From positions 35,917,304 to 35,981,303 of the forward strand of contig NC_092671.1 of assembly GCF_964355755.1 (NCBI RefSeq): a stretch of DNA of 64,000 bases, given 5' to 3'. Positions within the stretch are counted from its first letter, which is position 1; every line of letters begins with the position of its first letter. Both the position numbers and the translations under genes were made by a program. Under the pieces are notes generated by a model that did not search any database, was not told the origin of the DNA, and saw only the letters and a list, made by a program, of their open reading frames with translations. Below are positions 13,701 through 28,700 of the stretch, in pieces. The DNA is from Antedon mediterranea (lineage: Eukaryota; Echinodermata; Crinoidea; Comatulida; Antedonidae).

Positions 13701-16700
13701 TAATCATCATTTACGTTTTATATGTTGTTGTTTATATTTGTATGGACGCACCACCGAAAGGTGTGTGTCACTGATTCGAAAGTGAGTACCAATAAAATAC
13801 TGAACATCAAAAATGGGTGCAGAAAATCAAAAAGGTGTTTTTAATTTAAAACAAACATTCCGAAAGTAGAAGAGAAAGCATAGATTTGAATAGAAACAAA
13901 TGTGACCTGCCGTTCAAATTTCAAGTCAAGGTTCACAGTTTAAAAAAAAATAGTTATCGCATTTTAACGTGTCTGATACAAGTTTACACCAAAAATTGCT
14001 ACTTTAATGGAGATTGTCAGAGACATTTCGGAAATTTAAACTGCTTTATGCTCTCAAATTAAATGGTGATTTTAACATTTTCAAATAAATTATTTAAATA
14101 CTTTGAAAATTAGTCGGACTGCAGATAGTAACAATCCGATCCCTGTCAGTCAGTCCAACACATACTGCGGTAACGTCTAAAGCTCGGTCTACACTATCAA
14201 ATTAGTTTGACAAAAAAAGTGTGATGTGCTCAAATATGCTAGTGATATGTCCAAATATGGTAATGATATGACATCATCATGTACATATATGGGCACATCA
14301 CATTTTTTTGTCACATAATGTTTGATAGTGTAGACAGAGCTTTAACTGCAAATCCCCCAATAAGAAAACATATAGGTCTCACTCGTTAAATTGCGATTAG
14401 AAATGCTGTTGACCATGTCATTAGAAAATATTCAGTAGTGGCATGTTAAAAATTATATGATGCTTTTAAAGTAACATATTTATGTATTAATAATATATTT
14501 AAAGGTCATATTTTATGACTGTCATTTACAGATAATGTAATAGTGGTAACAAAGTTTGTGATATTTCTCAACTTTTGATGTTAGATTATAAGTAATAACA
14601 TTGGAACCAATTAAGACATCAGAAAGCTGACCAAAATGTTTGATGTTCGAAGTTGGTAGCAGGCCAGAAGTTTCTGACCCCTAACTGATTATTAATTTAT
14701 TTTCTCTATGGACTCCCATACATTATAATGCTGTTGTAGCTTATGTCATTAGAATAACTATGCTAAAAGCACAGGCTTACTTTTATAAATAAGCACAGTA
14801 GTTATATGATAATTGATAGCCAATGGAATTTGCAAATGAACACATAATAAATAGTACTAATAAAGGGTGCATGAGCTATTTTAAGGAAGAGAAAACATGG
14901 GTGCAATAAATTTAAGCGCAGATGTTGATCAAACATGTGCGCATAATTAAAGGTCTCGACTTTTTAATTTGATGCAATATTTTAAATACATTCACATTAC
15001 ATAACTATGTTGAAATACAACATGAAGCGACCTACATCTGCATCGCCATCATTAAAAAGAAAAACATTCGTATTAAATGTCGGCATACGCAAACTACACT
15101 CCTGAGGTTTTAATAGATTATGATGGCTAAAGAACCAGAAAATATTTCAACAGCCAAATGATTATGTCAAACTGATCTGCATGTCTTGATTAATAAAAAT
15201 TCTTTTGGGACGTCTTTATAAGCCATTTTCTAAGATTTTGTTTCTTTAGACTTAAGAATATCAAAGAATGACTTCCTATTTTCACTGGTCTGCCAACATT
15301 TAACTGATTCAGCTCTCTGAAACATGTTCAACTTACACCCACCTTATAACTTTATCGTTTCCCAACCAAAGACAAAAGTTATGCTGGAAGTACATGAGTT
15401 AATTTTGTTTAAATATGAAATTTAATATGTACAAAGTTCTTACCTTACAAATTCGTGCCACCCTTGAGTAGATAGCCTAAAAGAAAAAAAAAACTTGTTT
15501 TATAATAATTAAAATTGTTTGTGGAAAAAGTGATAAACAAATATTGTTATACAATCGATGCCTTTTGTACAAGAACAGTATAGCTGTGTGTAACACAAAA
15601 AAAAACTTATTGCCTATTATATATTCTAAGATAAATAACATTCATTTTAAAAAGAGCAACTGTTTTAAGAACATAATGTGGTCATTCATACAGTACAGTA
15701 CATGACCCGGTTATTGGTGCCCTATAGAAATATCAAAATATATAAATTTAAAATTAAATGACTTAACATACAAACAAATTGGTCAAAGTTTATTCATAGA
15801 ACATGGTTTATCCATTTGGCCTGAGTATGACATTTGTTTTTCTTTAAATTATATTTTAAGATGGACTAGCTAGATTAGCTAGAATTTGACGTCACCTAAG
15901 AGAAATTTCATCTTTATTTAAATGAAAAAAAGTAATGAGATTTTAATATCTTCCAGAAATCTTAATTTGATTTCAATTAAAGTTTCTTTATACTCAATTT
16001 GTTAACATTATTCAAAAAATTTAGAAAGTGCCCCTTCTAAATCTGAAAGTGAATAGGCCATTACGTTTTCTTAAATACCATTACAACAACTTCCAAAAAT
16101 GGTGCTAACTATGTTAGAGCAACTCTTAACTCAGCATCTCAAAGTTTAAAGTTTACATTTAGTATATAAACATGTAAATACGTTTTAAAGAAATCTAGCT
16201 TAATATTTTGAAGCCCAAATGACTTGTGCAAATAATTTCCACTGCAGATGGCCACTTGAGATTTAGTATCAAGAAGTTGCTCTGTTTCACTGTTTGTTTA
16301 GCTTGTCTGATAGGATTTTTTGAAAGGATTTAAGTGTCTCTCCCCCCAGCAATCACAAATAAACATGGTAATCACTCACTAAAGAATTATCGTGATTACA
16401 AATTTAAGTATCAACAGAAAAATAAAATGATTTTGATGTGAATGTCATACCAGCAATTATTGGCTATCACAAGCCAACACTTCACTTTAATTCATAAAGT
16501 GCACTTTTAAAACTAGAGATAGAAAGTGATGGAAGAGAGTTAGATAGCCTAACAAGCTTAGCTTGAGCTTGCTCGTTTGTGGAAAAACGAATCCCCTTTG
16601 TAAAAATCTAGTATGTAGGCCTACTTCTGATTGAACGTTCTTTATAAAAATAAAGATGGAATCATAGATTGAAATCTTTCCCATGGTCTAAGAGAAAACT

Positions 16701-19700
16701 TCCAAATTTGCAACGGCAGTTCGATGGTGACAAAATGTATAGTCCCTAAACTTTTTAGAAGAGTGTAGCATTGAAGTACAAGTATGGTACTTATGAGTAA
16801 TACATAATCCATTACAGTACATTTAGACATAGCCAATCTGTCATTACCATAATCATTTCAATAGCAAGCCAAGGTTATTGCAACCATGACCATTTTAAAA
16901 CATAGACCCCATCATCTCCTTCTCACAGTTGTTGACAAATTAAATCATTTTACAACTGTTTCAAATTAGAAAAATGTCCATTTATTTACTATACTATTTT
17001 ACAATCTTGAAAATCGTTGACTAAGTCGCTTATTGCACAGAGGCATTTAGTTAGGCGAGGCCGGAGTTTATTACAAAATGAAAAAACAAAACGAATTATG
17101 AATGGTTCATTAAATTTAATGGGCAAGCTTTATAATGAAAATTTAAGACTAAGAAAAATTGTTATTTGATGAAATCATAGCATGCGAACAATATGTTTGG
17201 CGATACGGTAATCCACACTTGAGATAGTGTATAAAGATAAGGCATTTGAGGTGATGGTTATTAGTTTGATATAAATTTGTATTTTGTATGAGAACAATAC
17301 ATAGATTAACCCAGTAAAATCAACATACAAATAGTAGTGTAAAATAATAGAGAATAATTTTGGTTTATTTGCAAGATTGGGTTACTTTTGTTACTGTACT
17401 TTATTTACAAGAATTGCTACAGTTTTGTTCATTTTGTTCCCATTTATTTACAGTATTGTACAGTGTATAAAGCTGTATAAAAGTCCCAATGTAATGTAAT
17501 ATGTACTCTTATTTCATTCTCAAGTATTTTAAAGTGCATTCTCACATTCTTCTATTGAGTGTGAACATGTAATTAAAAAGCTATTATGTTAAAACGATGT
17601 TTATTTAAAGTTATTCAAACATGTCTTGGGTTTCTGAAAACTGAAATGAAATGCTTATCAATCAAAAATTTACTACTGTTGAGTGAAAGTGGTGTGTTAG
17701 TTTATTTGAAGGGGACCAAGTATGTCTGGCAAATAAACTTGAAAAAACCCTCAAATAAACAAACAGAACCCAATGTTTATAGATCATGTGGTAGGTGATG
17801 TTATTGCTCATGTGAATGATGTAAACAGAGGTGATAGCCAAAAGAGTTTGTCAGGTGCGGACATTTGTCTTTGGGATATGTTGTACTATCCGGGGAGGTA
17901 AAACTACTATACCTCCTTGCTGTACTGTATAATTCATGGAAACGAAGGTGATAACCTAAAAAGTTTGTCAGATGCGGAGTTTGCTGTATATTATTATGTC
18001 CATATATGGGCACAGGGCACATCACACTTTTTTGTCACATAAAGTTGATAGTGTAGACAGAGCTTTAGTAGAGGATCAGTAAGTTATAAAATCAATTATA
18101 CTGTAGTGACCAGATCATTTGGTCCAACAAAGGAGGTATAAATATACAACTCTTGCAAGCTGGTACAATTTCCATTCACTGCATGATTCATACTGTATAT
18201 CAGCAGAAGCATATATTGCATAGCGCACACTCCTAACATTTTCCCTATTTAGGGACAGTTCCAAGGTGATATAAACCAGTCAAAAACAGAAATGCTTGGC
18301 CAAGGGAGTGTCAACAAATTCTAGCAATATAGGAAGGAAGGCATGTATTCAAATTTAACATGTAACGATGTAATTTACTCATTTAGTCACAGGAACATTT
18401 GATTATGAAAGTCATTTTAAACATTTATTTGAGGATAAAATTAGAAAACAAGACTATGATCATACATAAAATAAAATGCTACAAGTAATTTCATTAATAA
18501 TAATTATTCTCAAGGTTTCTGGCAAATATCATAAATATAAAATGTGTTATATGATATAAGGTTTTCATGAAATAAATATACCGTATGAATATACATCTTC
18601 ACAGGGTTCTTTTTTTCTAATAGCCTATTAAGTAATTCACTTAATTAAGATTGTAAACATTTATGTAATTTAAATTAAAAACATTATCCTCATCATGATC
18701 AAATAATTAATTAATTATTCAAAATAATAATGTAATGAAAAATGTATTGTTTACTGTGTCAAACAATTTAATAATAGATTTAATATTTGGAATATACATT
18801 TATTGGCAACAATGGCACAAACTCCTTAAAATAATTGATGACACTATTAATTAATCTTAATTTGTACTTTTAATTAATAATCGTTAATCAATACAAATCA
18901 TAAAGAAGAAGAAAGAAAGAAGAAATTATTACATCTGTTGAACTTATGATAGCAACGATGGATTCTTTCTTTGTGACTCACGCAAAGTATTTGTAATATT
19001 TTAAAACAATTATTATTGATGATAAACAGTCATAGCCAATTGTTAAAAAAATTATTAAATTATGAAATAATAAATGAAGAATGACATGTTTGCATTCATA
19101 CCATGAGGAGAACCACTTTCTAAAATTCTATTCCATTAATATCTATTTTCAAGTTGAATCTATAAAAAAAGAACATCATCTTTCAGATGAGTCGTTAAGC
19201 TGTTGGTCAATCAAAGTTCAACCCACTGTACATGGCCATTAATCATGACTACAGGTATTTTGAAAATACATTTTTCTATATCTTTTTAATGACATTTTCT
19301 GTTCATAGTTTCATATTTTTCCCCTTGTTCATTTCACAGGAAAGTGTCCCTTTAAAAGTAGTTTCCTCTGTAAAAGAATGTTACAAAGGAGGGGTTTTAC
19401 TGTGTTAAAATTCTAAACTTTATCAAACTTCTTGAAAAAATTCATCTGGTTCAAATGACAACACAGAGTAAGGATGAGTGATGATCAAAAATCAATTCGT
19501 CACTCGTGTGAACAAGGTTGCCGATGGAAGCAGCCGAAAGATAGGAAAATAGTCTATTTTTTATGGTTTACCAAATGAAAAATAAAATACTAACATTTAT
19601 CAAACTTGACGTTATTGTTTTATAATGCTTTAGTGTCTTTTGGTAATCTTAGTCGTGTTCCTATAAAAATTGTAATATTGCATCATCGCGGCGGAGAAGA

Positions 19701-22700
19701 TGAATATAATTTACTGTTACAAAAACAGGTGCGTTGGGGACGAACAATGCTAAAGGAATGCTAACAACATTTTACAAGACAAGATTAATTACTATAAGCA
19801 TTTCAATATAAGACTCACAATGCAACAGATGGCTGTATATTCTTTTTGTAAATATTACCAACATTATCTAATTTTTATATTTAATAATAAATATGTGAAA
19901 TATTTGAATACTTCAAAAGAAATAGTCATTTTTCCGATTGACACACAAAGAGAAATTAGTTTTAATTCAACCGTGATCAGATTTGATTTTTTGTCGATTT
20001 TGGCCCCAAATGGCATTTATTTGTGGGCGCAGAATGTACATTGTTCTTTTTTATGTAATATAAAAGATTAAAAATGATTGATGCATTTAAAAATCTGTAG
20101 TCAATAACTTCTTTATATGTATAGAAATTAATTTGCGATATAATCTGTGTTCGCGTGCCAAGTTTTCAATTCAATTATAGATGCCTCAATGGGTTGAGAG
20201 TCTTGTTTGAAACTGTACTGTGTTTATGAGAATATATTGGTTGTTGAAAATACAATTTGCGATATTATTAATTTATCAAGTTGCATTATTATTATATAGG
20301 CTTAATAAGCTCTGTTTATACTATCAAACTAGTTTCACAAAAAAAAAAGTTTGATGTACCGAAATATGTCGATATGGGCACATCACATTTTATTGTCACA
20401 TAATGTTTGATAGTGTGTAAACAGAACAGAATATAACGAATCTAGGGAACAAACTGATTTACTGTCTTGGTTACCAAAATTTGGTTTTGGTAGATGGATT
20501 TACCACTGCTACCGTGGTTGGCCTATATGGGTCATTCCATATAAAAGTTGGGATGGGCTAGTATCCAAAGATATAGGTTTATATGAACTAATTCTTATTA
20601 AACCATATACTGTATATTCTAGTTGGAAGATATCCAAATAACTCATATTCATAACTCAAAAATAAACACCCACAGTATTTTCCATCAAATTCTCTAAAAG
20701 CATTTTAGAATTGACAATTTGTCTTGCACCAACAGCTTCTATCCAACCAGTTAATCCGTTGTCCAAAGTCAAAAGAAATGACAGCTTTTATAAATCTTAA
20801 CGCAGACAAAGAAATAAAATGCGTTGGAATTTGATACAATCCGCGACAATTCCACCGTAACAGTGTCAGTTTGGATAAATACCTAACAAATACTATAAGT
20901 TTATGGAAATATAACTGTGTTTAGTTTAACTACAGGCTATGTTTACTTTACATAAAAAAGTTCCTTTTGCTTAAAATTGCGTTTCAGACTTATATTGTGT
21001 TTCCATTTATATATACCGGTAGGTGAATTGTCGGGCCCACTAAGGGATTATTTAAAATTGGATCAATTTAATTCTTAGTTTATCTTCCTGATGAAAAAAT
21101 GTATTAAAAAAAAGTCATATGCATCAACAGCGAGCAACTCGTTAATTACAGGATGGATAAATTATTTTATAATTTATCGTGCATATAAAATAAGTCTCAT
21201 TGAGGCATAGGTCAGGATTGACCTTGATACTAGGTCAGGATTGACCTTGATACTAGGTCAGGATTGACCTTGATACTAGGTCAGGATTGATCTTGATACT
21301 AGGTCAGGATTGACCTTGATACTAGGTCAGGATTGACCTTGATACTAGGTCAGGATTGACCTTGATACTAGGTCAGGATTGAACACTGGACCTTAGGATT
21401 GGAAGGCAAGCATGTTAACCACCAAGCTACAGCTCCACTCATGATATTTGTTTATTTTTAAATTACTGTCAGAAAGTGTACACAAACAAGGAAAATCAAA
21501 TAGTTACTATAAAATAATAATGAAAATACCTCTACATAATACTACATAATACTATTATTGATTGATATTATTAATTTTTCCAGTTGTCACAGTTCAGAGC
21601 AATGTACTTCGACAAAAATGTTGCTACAAAAAAGTGGATTGCAGGATTAATGAAAATAATTCTGGGCTTAAGACCCTAAAATAGTCTGGGTAGATTAGCC
21701 CAGCAAACAACATGTATAATCCTGCAGTATAACATCACATTAAACTATCTTTTTTAAAGAGAAAGTTGACTATTAATACTATTAGATACGCATGATCCCA
21801 ATTTTGTCTTATCATATGACAGTGAATTGTATACAATATACAATATAAACACAAAGCTTGGAGACAGTTTTTATGTTTAACAATGGAAAGACCTTGGGGG
21901 AATGTAAAACCCTTTTATTGCAAATCTTTTAGAGTGTTAACAATTTTGTGATTGGCCCTACTTTTCTTGCTAAAAGAGAATAATATGTTGATATAGAGTT
22001 TGTGGTACACCACATATATTTAGTTGAGTTTCTTGTCGTTTCGTACATTCCCAGTTTCCTGAACATTTTACATTCTCATTCATTAGGACGACTAAAGTAT
22101 AATGATCGAAACGTCAAGAAACTCAACAGTTATCAATATAAAAATAGAGAATACTTATAATAAGTAATAGTTTTCACAATCATTGCTCGTGGCACTTCTA
22201 TGTACTTAGATGCAAATGTATGCTATGTAATTTTCAATGCGTGTTTATAGTATAATTATAACTTTCTAAAGTTACAGTAATTCCCAAATTACATTGAATA
22301 ATTATATGCTATTGTGTACAAGCTCTGTAAACACTATCAAACTAGTTTGACAAAAAAAGTGTGATATGCCCAAATATGGTAGTGATATATCCAAATATGG
22401 TAGTGATATGCTTAAATATGGTAGTGATATGACATAATCATGTCCATATATGGGCACACCACATTTTTGTTTTGTCACATGCAGTTTGATAGTGTAGACA
22501 GAGCTTTACAAACAAATAGTCCTACATAACAACATGTGATACAACTTAATTTTATAATATTTTATTAGATTTTAAATGTGAAAGTTTATCTCCTGCGATT
22601 TATCAAGATACCTATAATTTCAAATCAGGATATCTATATATAAATTTACGTAAGGGCAAAATTCGGTAAATCGCGCCTTACTTTTAGAATTTTTACTCGA

Positions 22701-25700
22701 TGGTATGTAAAGTTGGTTCGTACTTTCGGTACTGATTTTAACAACCTGATGTAACCCTGTTTACTAATTAAATTAAGTTAGATAATTAGTTATTGACGAT
22801 TAAAACGAATTTAGGTTCAACGATTTGCCCCAGATAGGGGTGTTTTCCGATCGTGGTATACACTGTCTAATGGATGTCCATCTTGAAAAATACCCGCCAC
22901 AAAAATGCGAGGAGGCTTCGCATTTTCCTATCTCCTCCTACGATAATTGTTTTTAATAGCTGAAAACCGGTTGAACAGCTCGAGTCCAGTATCATAATGT
23001 TGAAGACAGGCCGATTTTCTTAAAAAAATACTATTTTGATAGATTTAATATACGTTTATACAAATGTATTGATTTGCGATGAATGGAACATTCCAATCTC
23101 TGTGTCGTTCCACAAGTGTCTATTCCCTCAGGCGTCGTAAAGGAAAGTACTGTATACTCATAACAGAAATTTGATCCATTTTTTTTCCAATCTGTGATGC
23201 AGAGGTTGGATATAATTTTTTTTAAACGGATAATGAGCTAGCGTTTTCAGTCGCCGTAATATTTATTACCGATTAAATCGAATTTATGATTTGCCCCGAA
23301 TAGAGGTGTTTTTCACAAATTGTTTAACATTATATATAAACATACGTCGTAGTGTATCGTTACATGTAGGCCTACTGTACTATTTCAATCGACTACGACG
23401 GTGATAGTTTCAACAAAGTATTACATCGCAATGTTTTACTGTGTTTAGTGGTATATTATTTGTAAAACATGTTAATTAAAATTTCGTTACAAAATAAAGA
23501 ATATATTTAAAAATGTTTCCTCTTTGCACCCATCCTCTTCCCCATCTCTCAACCATAATGTTACATACAAAACACAAATTAAGTTTGTTTAAATTTGACT
23601 TAAACAATTGGTCTCATTGACAACTTTCTCTTTCGGAAGTAATTCCCAGTGTGCTAATTTTAGTTGAGTACATAAATCACAGTGTCTATTTAATCGTTCC
23701 TGTAAACGACATATATTATTGTCCTGCATTATTGTACATTTGAAATCGCCAGTTTTTTAACGCTGAAATTACTGCGTATTCGAGAACCATCTGTGGGCAC
23801 GACCTAGATGGTACGCGAGCGAAGCGAGCGTACCATCTAGTATTAAGAAGTGTTCATAATAGCTGTCTACCTGCAGTGTCAATCAGAACAGGATAGGGGT
23901 TCTAACAATGTTTAAACAGATATTTTTCAGAAAGCAGTTGGTTAGTGATGGAAGTGACAGGTGATGAGAAAATAAATGTAATAAATTACACAACTGCCGA
24001 GCACATCATTGTAATGATGGTTGGCTGTTTAGGATTTGAGTGTTATAAGAGTTAATGCATGTTAAATTGCCAGATAATAAATGGTCTCCTAAAGTTCTGT
24101 CTACACTATCAAACTTTATGTGACAAACAAAATATGATGTGCCTATATATGGACATGATGATGTCATATTACTACCATGTTTGGCACATCAGACTTTTTT
24201 TTGTCAACTTTGATGGTGTAGACAGAGCTTAAGATTGTATCTATTCAGTTGCTAGTCAAGAACATTAACTAACAAATGTTGTTTTGTAGAATGCTGCTTA
24301 TAATTATATGTGCCCTGCCAAGAAAAATAACCAATTTGTATCCCCACCAAGATAAACGTCTTCATTTAATAAGTTATAGCTTATTTCTTATCAGTTATAG
24401 GAAGAGACTATATTGTTGGTAGACAGATATACAAACTCAATCTGTCACTGGGTCTGGGAACAATTATTTGCAAAGCAGTTATTAAAACTAAGAACCATTC
24501 TTAGATTTGACTGAGTATCTGACTGACCATGGTTATGACCATATATGTCTACACCTATTGGAATTACAATAGGTAATTACTAACTTCCAAAGTAATATAA
24601 ATACATTTTAAGATTATCTCTTTAAAAATTGATCATGACAAACTATACAAAAAATTAACAAATATCCAAATAATAGGAAACACAAAGTATAGTGATACTT
24701 AGTTTCTACAAGGAGAATAACTAGATTGAACGTAAAAAAAAATCAATACAAGCAATGTAATTAATGTTTTTTAAACCAATAAAAATCTAATTTTGTTTTC
24801 CAAACATTGGAATCTATTTTTAAAAAATGAGATAAATGTTTATTTCCCTCTTAATGTGACAAAACTATCTAAAAAAATAATATAAATAGAAAATTCTACA
24901 TTGTGAACTAATTTTAAGATTAATGAGTTTAAAAATGACCAAAAAACAACAAGCACTGTCTTTCAAACAAGGTCATATAAAGTGTACAAACAAACAAAGA
25001 ATATAAAAATAGAATAAAAACAAGAGAGAAAAAGAAACAATTTCCGTACTTGTACAATTCAAGTATTGTACAAATTGAAACACGTCCACTGCGACCATTA
25101 AACAGTAATTATTGTGTCTATTTCGAACAATAGGTTCTGTATCTGAAGTTTTTTATATATTTTTTAGTGTATAAAAACGTAGGCTGTTAACTACCTACTC
25201 CACCTTCAACATAATTTTAACATAAATGTTGCTATTGTCTAAGTTAACGAGGGCCAAGACATGATAACAGAACATGTCTGTCCATTATAAAAGACAGGTG
25301 TTTCAACAATTTATTATTTAATAAGAGATAGAAAATGGTTGCCTCATAAATGCTGGATTTCATTCTGTGTCCTTTTATTGCACTGCATAAGTTGTATGTA
25401 CTAGAGGGCTATGGCACGCCCAATAAATGACAGCTTGGCGCACCATACATGGCACGTGAATTTCTTGAAAGACATTTTCAATAACTAGATGAGTATCACC
25501 ATCGATATCCAGTCAATGGAGGAGAATCCTCAAGATTACATTTTAATTACGATAGTGAATCAATATTACATGACATGCAATTTGTTAGTTATAGAGATTT
25601 TTAAATATTCAACAATAAATATTGAAAATTACAGTATGTTTTTCTTCAGTTTACACTTTGTTCATATTTTTGTCTATAGGGCTCATATTCGTTAGGCCTA

Positions 25701-28700
25701 CTACTATAGCAAAGATACCTGCACCAGGGCAATGTGTATGGATATGTGCAATTACTAGCAAAAAGTTTTGTACAAAACAAACCATTAACACAATCTCTCT
25801 CTCTTGATATTCATCTGGGAAGTAGAACATTGTTCATAACTGAAACAACTTCTTGACTCGAATGGGCATTAAATGAGGAATGTACTTTAAATTAAAAGAT
25901 GGGTTGTATGCCTCAAACTAGACAAGTAGCCTGCCATTTTACTGTCTCTCATTTGTACCTCTAAATAGGTGCCCTTCAGAACCATTTTATTGCAATTAAA
26001 AAGAACATTCTTAAGTTTATAAGTTATGCTAAACAATTATAGTTTAACCTTCATTAATAAATGAGATCTTCTTTACAGTACCTATTATTTATCAATTAGA
26101 AGATTCTTGATCAATGATTTGAAGGAAATATCAATATGTTTCATATACAAAAGAAACAAAACTAAGCTAGATTTATGAGCTGCAAAAGTACCAAAGGCTA
26201 AATGAATAGTAAAAATTAAAGTAAAAAATCAAGCAATTTTTAAATCAAATTGGGTCAAAGTACAAACTCTCCTGGTTTTAGGTTAATGCATGAAAGAGAA
26301 GTGGAACATTAAGCTGATGACAAGGGTCTGCCATAAATAAATGCAGTTCTTTCTTAGTTTATCAGGTGGTAAATACAATGAATGAATGATTGTAATATAT
26401 TAGCCTTCGTACTGTGGTTTACCAAAACCCACTCCCAACATTTGTGACTTCTTTCCAGACACAGTACACATGATTCACACATGATTTAATAAGCAAGTTA
26501 CAGTTTATTTAAACTCAAAGCTGTAGGTGCTTAACTGCTATCTGCATGTGCAACCAATGTGGTGTTAACTTTAAGTATCATTAATTACAGGCTGACCACA
26601 CCTATTAGGGGGGTACTGAGTACAAACCTACAAATGAAGAACACATGACAACCTTACAATACAGGGCCTTCAATTCAACATCAATACTTGAAGTTCACAA
26701 GTGCAAAAGGGTAATTATCAGGTCATAACATGAAATTACCTAAAAACAGTGTTTCTTTTAAGCTTTTATTTCTGTCCATAGGTCAGCCACCTATTTATGA
26801 CACCATGAGGTAATCTGTGCTGAAAGGTCCCTACCATACCGATTTCAGAGGGACACTAAATTTCTTAAGTGGTGGACAAAAATTGAGATTGTTAAGACTC
26901 TGGAGAAACTTGGTGGTTTCTATTTCGAAATTTGTAATTAATTTATTAAGTAAGCAATAACTCACCTTTCCACAGTTTGTGTATTCCACAGCTGTCTCAC
27001 GGAAGAAGATATAAATGTATGGATCAATCTCAAATGATGCAACAAAGTTGGGTTCTGAAAATATATTATAAAAAATGTTAAGATTTTGTTGTAGCGCAAA
27101 GTTAAGCTTGGTTCCCGCTACAGATGCAACGATGTAACGCAACGTAAGGGATTTGACCAATCACAAATGATGCATTATTCGAACTGTTGTCATTGTCAAT
27201 TGCATCGCGTTCTAGTGGGAACCAAGCTTTAAGTGGCGCCTGCTGCAGTTATAATTGCGTGTGAAATGTACCATAGTCAAAGACTAGGCCTATCACTGCT
27301 GGTATCAGGTGATTTTTTTTTCCAAAGGTTTTGCAAGGCTACAGTAGGCTTGTAACAAATATTAAACCTACCACTGAAGTTTTTCACTTTGAAAAAACTT
27401 ATTTTTAAAAGTTCATTATTTTTCTATACATAAAAACAAAATCTACTACCATAACAAATAGTTTTGAATGCAATAACCAGAGGCTATGATGCTAATATAT
27501 AATCAGAATGGCTAACTTTGTACATCTAGTTCAAGTCCTCATCCTTGTAAGTAGAAATAATGAATGGTGTTGAAACCTGTCTTTATGATTAAGATGACTA
27601 GAGGCAAAATTTAAATTACATTTTAAAAACGGAAATGTACATTAAACTTTTAACAAAATTCCCATAAATGATACAATGTTCAAGGCCTGGTACTTTATTA
27701 ATAAATACTTTTGTTGGACAAGAGTAGAGAAATTGATTTTTCTAATATTTTTTTAATAATTTAATAAACTATCAGTGAATATGATTTGAATTTTTTTGAT
27801 TGATGTACATTTTTAATGTGGACGTTGCATATTTGACAATAATAATATGCTTTTTATAAATATTATATAAAATTCAATCAACTCGGTTACTTAAATAAGT
27901 TTAAAAAAGAATCAAATGTGTAGGCAGTAAATAACAATTCGTAATCTACTTTAATTAAGATTTTAAAAATCTAATTAGAATCTTATAAATTTATTGAATA
28001 ATAAAGCAATTTTCTTTTACCAATTTGTGTGGGTTAAATTATACAAAGTGCATGTGATCATGTACATTGTATTAAAATATCTTAATCCAGGGCCATTATC
28101 ATGCCACACAGCATTAGCCGAGGTACAAACAAGTCTACAGGATGGATGTGGGTGTATTGTAGGCTGGAAAGAAACTTGTCTCTACACTTTGACGTACGCG
28201 ATATGCAAATAACCCACTAGTTACTGGACGATAAATATATCTAGGTCATTACAAGATATGAGTATGAGTAATTTTATATTAAGCCAACAAAGTATAACAA
28301 ATATGTTCATCATAATGTTAGCGTAGACATTGAACTTTTTAATTAGATTCATAACATTAGTTTCTGTAGTATTGTCTTGTTGTTTAACAGCCAAACTGTG
28401 AAGGTTGCGGTGTCGCACGGTGGAGAACACTGGCTCCGTTTGTCTCTGGATTCACCCCCTCTCAGTATACGTTTTAATTTTATAGGAAGCTGAAAACACG
28501 TCAAGGAAATATATATCAGGCAGCTCAATGTGGAAGGAAATCAATTTGAAACGAAACAGCTGAAAATATTAATTGCCTAGGTTTAATAAAAACTAAAGTT
28601 TGCATATTGTAATTCAAACAAGGGTATAGTACCTATTCACTATGTTTATGTTGTCTTACTGGGCTGCAATACATCCTAAAGCTCTGTCTACAATAATATC

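Larger units (their letters stand above)
15477..26965 (-). other. Sema5 intron 7 (11.5 kb)
   Basis: Largest intron in the window. It contains MITE family 1 copies (17994, 20307, 22320, 24092), SINE S with a tandem array (21132-21440) and a Helitron-like element (22633-23840). At 17817-17985 two diverged repeats of a GTTTGTCAG(G/A)TGCGGA block flank GAGGTA...TACCTC. The stretches 15477-17800, 18066-20306 and 24231-26965 show no coding or RNA signal that I can support. Confidence 0.75.

Noticed and set aside
21208-21368. CRISPR-like array
   Set aside because: Direct head-to-tail repeats without spacers, inside a eukaryotic SINE.
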